In this document: one piece after another, positions 41,321 through 46,416 of the stretch
Numbering within the stretch: position 1 is the stretch's first letter
How the letters are laid out: each line of letters begins with the position of its first letter
Virus record (IMG/VR): IMGVR_UViG_3300025132_000068
Span: 1 to 46,416 of that record
Direction: 5' to 3' (one strand)
Length of the DNA stretch: 46,416 nucleotides
Source: a virus
Position numbers and translations under genes: made by a program
Notes under the pieces: model-generated
The model's input: only the letters and a program-made list of their open reading frames with translations
Database searches by the model: none
Told to the model about the DNA's origin: nothing

Positions 41321-42028
41321 CTAATCTACTAACTGCTTGAATAACATATCTTTAGAAGTAAAGTATGCTGTAACTTTTTCTACGTTTTCAGGGGTATCTC
41401 TATAATAAATACAATCAGTTTTCCAACAATCAAAGTCATCACCAAGTAAAACAGAGCATTCGTACATAAGCTGATAACAAAAATATCTAATGTATTTATA
41501 AATCATTCTTTTGTTTTCATCGCCCTCATCAATACAAACCCTTTCTCCCATGTATTTACCATCAAAACGAGTAAAATGTTTTTTCCTACCTAAAACAGAT
41601 AAAGTTGCTAATCTTAAGGCTTTAGAGGGGCTTTTAAGACCTTTTTCGTAAGTATCTTCACTTATTATTCCCTTTATCATAGCTATTCTCCAATAAGCAT
41701 GGTCGAGGTCAGTTCCTGTTACTTTACCTTTGTTGTGGTCAAAATCAAGATTGTATTTAGTTACTTCATGTTTAGGTGGTAATGCGATTTTTTTTCTCCC
41801 TTTAAGCCATTTTGATACATCTCTGTTTACGCTTTTAAACATAAACAAATAGTTACGGGGAAAATTTTTTGAATGGGGAAAGTAAAACATTGTATTCTCA
41901 AAAATAATTTGAGTTGATTCAGATGTTTTTTTTAAGAAGAATTTTGTGTTTTTATTTTTTAAAGTCCTAATTAATCTATTAGGATTTGAAAACATCATTT
42001 TAGTTATTTCATAGTTAAATGAACTCAT
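41321..42028 (-). CDS. Minimal protein with DNA polymerase B palm-like motifs
   Basis: 235 residues. Three segments in order resemble family-B polymerase palm motifs: TGTDLDHAYWRIA (motif A, D-x-x-x-Y), KALRLATLSVLGRKK (motif B, K...L-S-x-L-G in place of K-x3-N-x2-Y-G) and CWKTDCIYYRD (motif C, T-D). The usual exonuclease, TPR and thumb domains are missing. DLD could alternatively be an archaeo-eukaryotic primase motif I. It lies 15 bases after a basic protein. If real, it is a very small replication enzyme or a degenerate relic; confidence in function is low. Confidence 0.4.
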   Translation of the reverse strand: MSSFNYEITKMMFSNPNRLIRTLKNKNTKFFLKKTSESTQIIFENTMFYFPHSKNFPRNYLFMFKSVNRDVSKWLKGRKKIALPPKHEVTKYNLDFDHNKGKVTGTDLDHAYWRIAMIKGIISEDTYEKGLKSPSKALRLATLSVLGRKKHFTRFDGKYMGERVCIDEGDENKRMIYKYIRYFCYQLMYECSVLLGDDFDCWKTDCIYYRDTPENVEKVTAYFTSKDMLFKQLVD

Positions 42029-42043
42029 TGTGTCTAATAAGTT

Positions 42044-42928
42044 TTATATTATTCCCCCTTCTCCAAACATTTCTTCTATTTCTTTTACAGCTTTTCTGTA
42101 TTCAGCTTTTGTTTTAAGTCCAAGTTTAAATTCTTCTAAGAGTATTTCTTTTGCTCTATTTTTATCTGCAAGTGGAGTTCTTTGCCTTGTTGGTTTTTTA
42201 ACAGTTTCTTTTTTTGATTTAGTAGGTCTTTTTTGTGTTTTAGCTTTTTTTAATCTTTCCCTTTTAGTTTGCTTTTTCTTTGACTGAACTTTTTTGATTC
42301 TTTCTACCCTACCTGTATCTTCAACAGGCACTTCTCTTTCCTGTGCAACCTGACCTTCTTCATCTAAAAGTTTTGTACCATCAGATAAAACAAAATCAAT
42401 AAAATAAGAACAGTTTGAGCCATCATCTTTTTTGCTTGGAACAACTTTTATAATTCCTTCAAACACAAGACCACTTTTATTATCTACAAATTGTCTTATA
42501 TTTTCTACTATAGGTTGAACCTCTATTTCGATATTTATGTTTTGAACTTGGTCAATTCTTGTTCTGCCAAATTCTGAACCCCCATTTACTCTAACTTGAA
42601 CATTTTTTGGAAGTCCCTGTAGTGTATTTTCTATTTCCCACCACTCTAAAGAAATTATATCAGCCTTATTTACAGCAAAAACAGAAAAACAAGGCGAAAC
42701 TTTTTTTGGTGCTGTTAAGCCCAATGCTAATTCAACCTCTTTTTTAATATCAGCAACTTTGACTTGATTTACTGACTTTCCTTTAAATTTAGGATATACA
42801 TTAGCCGAAGTCCATTTTTGGATTTCATTCCATTTTTCGGGTCTACCCTGTTTCTCAAATTCTTTTTTGACTTGCTTTGCACACTTGTTAAACAAACGCA
42901 AACCATTATTTTTGGGTAATTTCGGCAT
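42044..42928 (-). CDS. Basic protein preceding the polymerase-like gene
   Basis: 294 residues. A helical N-terminal region (LRLFNKCAKQVKKEFEKQGR) leads to a beta-rich central domain (VQVRVNGGSEFGRTRIDQVQ, FIDFVLSDGTKLL), and residues ~205-260 are a Lys/Arg/Thr-rich linker. The C-terminus is helical. Order and size resemble the terminal-protein/polymerase pair of tectiviruses, so a replication primer protein is one hypothesis; a DNA-binding accessory is another. Not recognised as a known family. Confidence 0.5.
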   Translation of the reverse strand: MPKLPKNNGLRLFNKCAKQVKKEFEKQGRPEKWNEIQKWTSANVYPKFKGKSVNQVKVADIKKEVELALGLTAPKKVSPCFSVFAVNKADIISLEWWEIENTLQGLPKNVQVRVNGGSEFGRTRIDQVQNINIEIEVQPIVENIRQFVDNKSGLVFEGIIKVVPSKKDDGSNCSYFIDFVLSDGTKLLDEEGQVAQEREVPVEDTGRVERIKKVQSKKKQTKRERLKKAKTQKRPTKSKKETVKKPTRQRTPLADKNRAKEILLEEFKLGLKTKAEYRKAVKEIEEMFGEGGII

Positions 42929-42967
42929 TTTTACCTTTAAGTATTAGGATTTAATAAAAGATTATCG

Positions 42968-43024
42968 TTATTTTGTTTTTCCAACGCAAGTTCCATTCAT
43001 CATCGTTGGTTTTTGATTACACAT
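42968..43024 (-). CDS. Possible 18-residue peptide
   Basis: A tiny minus-strand frame begins MCNQKPTMMNGTCVGKTK and stops. It fills the gap 42929-43036 between the HTH and basic-protein genes and overlaps a small inverted repeat (CCAACG/CGTTGG). Two Cys and a VGKT end are notable, but the length is too short to judge. It may be a leader peptide or chance. Confidence 0.2.
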   Translation of the reverse strand: MCNQKPTMMNGTCVGKTK

Positions 43025-43059
43025 AAAAGCCACTTGTTAATCCTCAATAGGTGGCTTTT
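43025..43059 (-). terminator. Terminator at the end of the HTH gene
   Basis: AAAAGCCAC (43025-43033) pairs perfectly with GTGGCTTTT (43051-43059). The stem overlaps the last codons and stop of the HTH gene on the minus strand and works in both directions, with a short U-run each side. It should partly separate the regulator transcript from the replication genes. Confidence 0.6.
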
Positions 43060-43324
43060 TATATTTCTTTATTGTTGATTTAGAAACCCCAAAATACTTC
43101 ACAGCTTCATTGATAGAATTATCTTTACAAAACTGATAAATTTTTTCCGCAGTATCACTATCAATTCGGTTATTTTTAAACCCAATATCGGTTAAATCGT
43201 GCTTTTTGCAATGATAGTTTATTGTGCTTTTTGCACACTCTAATTCTTTGGCTATTTGATTATAGGTTTTACCTTCCTCTCTAAGCGATAAAATCGCATT
43301 TTTTATTTGTCGTGGTCTTGCCAT
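43037..43324 (-). CDS. Double helix-turn-helix DNA-binding regulator
   Basis: 95 residues with two HTH units of the homeodomain-like/resolvase type: EEGKTYNQIAKELECAKSTI, and later NSINEAVKYFGVSKSTIKKY. No catalytic domain. It has its own promoter and terminator and heads the replication block, which suggests an early regulator of viral transcription. Confidence 0.7.
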   Translation of the reverse strand: MARPRQIKNAILSLREEGKTYNQIAKELECAKSTINYHCKKHDLTDIGFKNNRIDSDTAEKIYQFCKDNSINEAVKYFGVSKSTIKKYKKPPIED

Positions 43325-43358
43325 TATTTGAATTTTTTAAGTTTCTTTAAAAGTTGGA

Positions 43359-43389
43359 CTAAAGTACGACTTTTTATAAAAGAGGCAAA
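43359..43389 (-). promoter_or_regulatory. Bacteroidetes-type promoter of the HTH gene
   Basis: On the minus strand TTTG (43386-43389) and TACTTTAG (43359-43366) are separated by exactly 19 bases, matching the host -33/-7 layout with one mismatch in the -7 box (TAnnTTTG). The ATG lies about 35 bases further on. This is the best full promoter in the window and could be read by host RNA polymerase at once. Confidence 0.65.
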
Positions 43390-43391
43390 AA

Positions 43392-43414
43392 AAAATAGAC
43401 AAAAAATCTATTTT
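43392..43414 (-). terminator. Terminator of the minus-strand lysis operon
   Basis: On the minus strand AAAATAGA and TCTATTTT pair perfectly around a 7-base loop and run into a tract of nine T. It follows the M23 peptidase stop by about 24 bases and precedes the HTH promoter, so the two minus-strand blocks are separate transcripts. Confidence 0.7.
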
Positions 43415-43437
43415 AATTTTTAGTATGCAATAAAAAA

Positions 43438-43959
43438 TTATGCTCTTTTTATGTTTTTGTGAACGTATTTAGGATTAATTGCTTTACCATCAACTAAAAC
43501 CTCATAATGAAGATGGTCGCCCATAGAATTACCTTTCATTGGGTCATTATATCCACCCCCTGATAATCCAATAACCTGTCCCTTTGTAACCTTATCGCCT
43601 TTTTTGACAAAAAACTTTTTTAAATGGCAATACTTAGTTGATAAACCGTCTTTATGATTTAATTGAATAAATCCCCCACAACCATTAGGCTCTGTGTCTT
43701 TAGCGTACTTTACAACTGCATCTGCAACAGCATAAACATTACTTCCTGATTTTGCTCTTAAATCCCACCCATTGTGCATTCTTCCCCATCTCCAACCATA
43801 AGGACTTGTTATAGCGGTATTATTGATAGGCGGAAGGTCTATAGCATTAGCATCTCCATATCTTAAATCATCTCGTATTCTTTTAAAAACAAGAGGAATA
43901 CTTACTAAACCAACAGCTATACCAATTCCATAAATTACAAATGGATATTTTTTAAGCAT
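43438..43959 (-). CDS. Membrane-anchored M23 endopeptidase
   Basis: 173 residues. An N-terminal membrane segment (FVIYGIGIAVGLVSIPLVF) is followed by a LytM/M23 domain: SPYGWRWGRMHNGWDL with the HxxxD zinc ligands, the middle HKDGLSTKYCHL, and DHLHYEV with the last His pair. The Zn site looks complete. It cuts peptide cross-links in peptidoglycan. The start overlaps the stop of the peptidoglycan-binding gene (TAATG), so the two are made together, for lysis or for entry through the wall. Confidence 0.85.
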   Translation of the reverse strand: MLKKYPFVIYGIGIAVGLVSIPLVFKRIRDDLRYGDANAIDLPPINNTAITSPYGWRWGRMHNGWDLRAKSGSNVYAVADAVVKYAKDTEPNGCGGFIQLNHKDGLSTKYCHLKKFFVKKGDKVTKGQVIGLSGGGYNDPMKGNSMGDHLHYEVLVDGKAINPKYVHKNIKRA

Positions 43960-44405
43960 TAGTCAAATTTTCCTTTGATAAATAAATTGTAGTATTCTTC
44001 AGTAACTTGTCCTTTAACCGCATCAGGATAGAAGTTTTTAAAATTTTGCCAAGTTTTATCATCTTTGTCGAAGCCCATTTGCTCACTTAGAACTGCATTT
44101 TCAGTTAAGTTTCCAAACTTTCCATCAACAGCTAAACCGTAAGAACCCGAATCATTCAAAAATTTCTGTAACGCTTTTACTTTGTCCCCACCACTTCCTT
44201 TTTTAAGAGGAAAACCTTTATCTGTGTATTTACTTGTAACAACAGAACTTACTTCATCAGGTAGATTTACGATTGTTTCTTTTACATCTGTTACAGCTTC
44301 ACCAAAACTTGTTGGCTTTTTTCTAAGTAAGCTAAAAACTAAATAACCAAATCCTGCTGTGGCAACTCCGCCTAATGTTATTAAAATTAATTTTTTTGTG
44401 TTCAT
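43959..44405 (-). CDS. Membrane-anchored peptidoglycan-binding protein
   Basis: 148 residues. An N-terminal membrane segment (LILITLGGVATAGFGYLVFSL) and linker lead to a PG_binding_1-like domain (GSGGDKVKALQKFLNDSG, then LAVDGKFGNLTENAVL). It lacks a catalytic domain and is translationally coupled to the M23 peptidase, which it probably delivers to the wall. Same plan as the plus-strand protein at 18258. Confidence 0.75.
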   Translation of the reverse strand: MNTKKLILITLGGVATAGFGYLVFSLLRKKPTSFGEAVTDVKETIVNLPDEVSSVVTSKYTDKGFPLKKGSGGDKVKALQKFLNDSGSYGLAVDGKFGNLTENAVLSEQMGFDKDDKTWQNFKNFYPDAVKGQVTEEYYNLFIKGKFD

Positions 44406-44415
44406 TTTGTGTAAT

Positions 44416-44892
44416 TTATGATGTTAATATGTTAGAAGATTTTACAAAAGTGTCGCCCACTTTTTTATATCCTAAATTATTTATTTTTTGTTCGACCTCT
44501 TTTAAGTCGTTTTTTAAAGAAACTAAGTTTTCATAAAATATCACCCGAGAAAACCCTCTTGGTACTTCACCTGTTCTAATAAAGTTTTCAAATGCTAATT
44601 TTTGTTTTAAATTTCTATTCATAAAAGGGTGTACTCGTGTTTTTTCAATTTTCTTTTTATATATTTTATTTAATTCTTCATATTGGTCAAGATAAAACTG
44701 TGCTTCTTCTTTTGTAGTGTCTTTTACAACGCTTGAAGAATCTAATAGGTTATCTTTTGGTGTAGAAGCTACTGAATCATCTACAACTGATTCTTGCTCT
44801 AATACATTATTCTTTTTTCTAAAGAACATGAAATAAGCTAAAACACCTGATAGTGCTAAACCTGATAGTAAATATATTTTTTTCATTTTCAT
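44416..44892 (-). CDS. Membrane-anchored protein, tandem paralogue 3
   Basis: 158 residues. An N-terminal membrane segment (YLLSGLALSGVLAYFMFF) precedes a Ser/Asp-rich linker, a helical hairpin region and the end GYKKVGDTFVKSSNIL. The tail matches GWVQVGDRFVKAGTVLG and GWVKVGNRFVKAGTVLG in the next two upstream genes, so it is a diverged third copy. Function unknown. Confidence 0.6.
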   Translation of the reverse strand: MKMKKIYLLSGLALSGVLAYFMFFRKKNNVLEQESVVDDSVASTPKDNLLDSSSVVKDTTKEEAQFYLDQYEELNKIYKKKIEKTRVHPFMNRNLKQKLAFENFIRTGEVPRGFSRVIFYENLVSLKNDLKEVEQKINNLGYKKVGDTFVKSSNILTS

Positions 44893-44896
44893 AATT

Positions 44897-45388
44897 TTAT
44901 CCTAATACTGTTCCTGCTTTTACAAATCTATCACCAACCTGTACCCAACCTAATCTTGCAATTTTATCTAAAAGAGGCTGTATCTCGTCTTTCCTCATTT
45001 TAATTGCCTTGTTTTTTTTATTTCTTATAATAGTTTGATTCCCACATTGCCTTCCGCTACAGTTTGCATTAGTGTAAAGATTATCAGCTATTCTGATTAA
45101 TTCTTTTACTTGTTTTATATAATTCTCCGCTTCTTTTATTGAAGTGTCTTGAGTATAAAAGTTTGATAATGGGTCTTTTTTAACAGTAGTTTGTACTGAA
45201 GAACCATCTTTTTCTTCCCTAACTATAGTTGCACCTAAAAAACTCTGTTCAGGTTTTGATGATGGTGAATCAGGAATAGGTGGTTTAGAAACCATTGTAG
45301 GCAGTTGTTCAGGTTTTCTTTTCAGAAAGTAATACCCCAATACTAATCCACCACCTAAAAGACCAATAAGTAAAATTTTGTTTTTCAT
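44897..45388 (-). CDS. Membrane-anchored protein, tandem paralogue 2
   Basis: 163 residues. N-terminal anchor (ILLIGLLGGGLVLGYYFL), a Pro-rich linker, a nearly invariant block (SFLGATIVREEKDGSSVQTT and KKDPLSNFYTQDTSIKEAE), a variable helical hairpin with a CSGRQC motif, then the conserved C-terminus VKAGTVLG. The neighbour at 45393 differs mainly in the hairpin. Confidence 0.65.
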   Translation of the reverse strand: MKNKILLIGLLGGGLVLGYYFLKRKPEQLPTMVSKPPIPDSPSSKPEQSFLGATIVREEKDGSSVQTTVKKDPLSNFYTQDTSIKEAENYIKQVKELIRIADNLYTNANCSGRQCGNQTIIRNKKNKAIKMRKDEIQPLLDKIARLGWVQVGDRFVKAGTVLG

Positions 45389-45392
45389 AATT

Positions 45393-45860
45393 TTATCCTA
45401 AAACTGTTCCTGCTTTTACAAATCTATTTCCTACTTTAACCCAACCTATATTTGCTAACTTATTCTCTATAGATTTAATTTCATCATAAAGAGGTTTCGT
45501 GTATTTGGGTATATATTGTTTTTGTCTTGGGTGTCGATATTTTCTCTTAACTTTTTCAATTTCTTCTTGTAAATCTTTAATCTGCTTCATAAAAAACTTT
45601 GCTTCTTTAATAGATGTATCTTGCGTATAAACATTTGATAACGGGTCTTTTTTAACAGTAGTTTGTACTGAAGAACCGTCTTTTTCTTGCCTTACAATAG
45701 TTGCACCTAAAAAACTTTCTTCAGGTTTTGATGGCGGTGAATCAGGAACAGGGGGTTGTGTAGGCATTGTAGGTAGTTGTTGAGGCTTTCTTTTTAGAAA
45801 AAAGTAACCCAAAACTCCCACAGTACCTAAAAGACCAATAAGTAATAATTTATTTTTCAT
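45393..45860 (-). CDS. Membrane-anchored protein, tandem paralogue 1
   Basis: 155 residues. Same N-terminus (LLLIGLLGTVGVLGYFFL), linker and central block as the next gene, but the hairpin is Lys/Arg-rich (YRHPRQKQYIPKYTKPLY) and lacks the cysteines. Conservation at both ends with a changed centre suggests diversification of an exposed part. Confidence 0.65.
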   Translation of the reverse strand: MKNKLLLIGLLGTVGVLGYFFLKRKPQQLPTMPTQPPVPDSPPSKPEESFLGATIVRQEKDGSSVQTTVKKDPLSNVYTQDTSIKEAKFFMKQIKDLQEEIEKVKRKYRHPRQKQYIPKYTKPLYDEIKSIENKLANIGWVKVGNRFVKAGTVLG

Positions 45861-45865
45861 TTTAT

Positions 45866-46144
45866 TTACTTTTTAAATTTTTTATATGCGAAATATCCAG
45901 CTACTGCTACAACACCAAATACCCAAAGTGGAACATACTGCCCTTTGGTATAGGTGAAAGTTCTTCCTTTACTTATATTTGTATCAAATTTGTAAACTTT
46001 TTTACCATCTTGCCCATTTTCTACATTAATAACTTTATATTTTTTGACTGTTACACACTTTTCTTTCACATCTTGTTGCATATCTCTTGATGGCGATGGG
46101 TTGCAATACCCAAGTTGTTTTTTTACTAATGTTAATACTTTCAT
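45866..46144 (-). CDS. Small protein with shared C-terminal anchor
   Basis: 92 residues. A soluble, beta-prone body with two Cys (CNPSPSRDMQQ, KCVTVKKYKVINV) and the C-terminal segment WVFGVVAVAGYFAYKKFKK. The anchor matches those of 14507, 14754 and 46148. Three bases separate it from the upstream gene. Confidence 0.65.
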   Translation of the reverse strand: MKVLTLVKKQLGYCNPSPSRDMQQDVKEKCVTVKKYKVINVENGQDGKKVYKFDTNISKGRTFTYTKGQYVPLWVFGVVAVAGYFAYKKFKK

Positions 46145-46147
46145 AAC

Positions 46148-46416
46148 CTACTTTTTAAATTTTTTATATGCAAAATATCCCGCTACTGCAATAAGAACAT
46201 ATAAAATCCACTTTTTGTTTTTCTGAAGTCCGCCAAAACCTTTCTTGACTTTAGGTCTATATTTATAATCTACATCAAATTCATATTCATCTCTTGGTAT
46301 ATCAACATAAGGCTTTTGAACACTACTCATCATCTCCTGTTGTGTCATTGATATTCCTAATCCTAAATCTTTTGGTTTTTCAGGTGGAACAAAACCAACT
46401 TCAGTACCAAGCCTAA
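46148..46416 (-). CDS. Small protein with shared C-terminal anchor (5' partial)
   Basis: The frame stays open to the right edge, so the N-terminus lies outside; the ATG at 46348 is probably internal, since the residues before it (VGFVPPEKPKDLGLGIS) read as coding. The visible part is polar and ends in WILYVLIAVAGYFAYKKFKK, the anchor shared with three other proteins. Function unknown. Confidence 0.6.
   Translation of the reverse strand, partial: RLGTEVGFVPPEKPKDLGLGISMTQQEMMSSVQKPYVDIPRDEYEFDVDYKYRPKVKKGFGGLQKNKKWILYVLIAVAGYFAYKKFKK

Larger units (their letters stand above)
44889..45860 (-). repeat. Tandem gene duplication
   Basis: The genes at 44897-45388 and 45393-45860 are nearly identical at their ends and over the central block, including the intergenic bases (CATAATTTTATCCTAA recurs before each). 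This is a recent tandem copy; the gene at 44416 is an older one. Confidence 0.7.

Noticed and set aside
42030-42287. Plus-strand hydrophobic frame opposite the basic protein
   Set aside because: It is the complement of the Lys/Arg-rich linker of the minus-strand gene, which reads as Phe/Leu/Ser. No promoter or neighbours on that strand.

Overview
The window looks like part of the genome of a large, tailless, membrane-containing dsDNA virus of a Bacteroidetes (probably flavobacterial) host. The evidence is as follows. The DNA is very AT-rich. Genes are packed head to tail in long overlapping operons, and starts lack Shine-Dalgarno sequences. Several intergenic gaps carry TAnnTTTG, the -7 element typical of Bacteroidetes. 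A FtsK/HerA/A32-type packaging ATPase (10680-11492) lies just upstream of a 230-residue beta-rich candidate major capsid protein (11810-12502). More than thirty small proteins carry a single membrane segment at one end. I see no terminase, portal, tail-tube, sheath or tape-measure gene. At more than 46 kb, with both ends cutting through genes, this would be far larger than PRD1-, PM2- or FLiP-like phages. No rRNA, tRNA, CRISPR or insertion sequence was seen.

Layout. (1) 2-5242 (+): a long modular protein studded with [MYF]AKGG junctions, cut by the left edge, then membrane-anchored proteins including a probable glycosidase. (2) 5319-11492 (+): small basic proteins related to DUF5824/DUF5754, an NTF2-like protein, a membrane-anchored CarboxypepD_reg-like domain, a PAP2 phosphatase, a RusA resolvase, a DnaA-domain-IV-like protein and the packaging ATPase. 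(3) 11630-21403 (+): the capsid gene, an intrinsic terminator, then about twenty small membrane proteins, a zinc metalloprotease, an annexin-like protein, a peptidoglycan-binding protein, a LEA14/WHy-like protein and a holin-like protein. (4) 21407-32740 (+): one 3777-residue repetitive, cysteine-rich fibre. (5) 32830-34154 (+): an APS-kinase-like protein and a GT9-like glycosyltransferase. (6) 34194-38116 (+): more membrane proteins, a second copy of the capsid fold, an LRAT-like acyltransferase and a propeller-like protein. (7) 43324-38113 (-): the replication and recombination block: HTH regulator, basic protein, a minimal protein with DNA-polymerase-B-palm-like motifs, uncharacterised proteins, a Cas4/AddB-like nuclease and RecT. 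(8) 46416-43438 (-): membrane proteins ending in a peptidoglycan-binding protein and an M23 endopeptidase, closed by a terminator.

How it may work together (inference). Two capsid paralogues build an icosahedral shell around a protein-rich membrane. Anchored cell-wall enzymes (glycosidase, M23 peptidase, peptidoglycan-binding proteins) open the envelope for entry or exit. PAP2, LRAT-like, annexin-like and WHy-like proteins would act on or at lipid. The giant fibre and the propeller protein would bind receptors. The metalloprotease could mature virion proteins, with the AKGG polyprotein as a candidate substrate. The minus-strand genes would copy and recombine the genome.

All assignments come from reading motifs by eye. 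No search was run, and many genes are described only as membrane proteins of unknown role.
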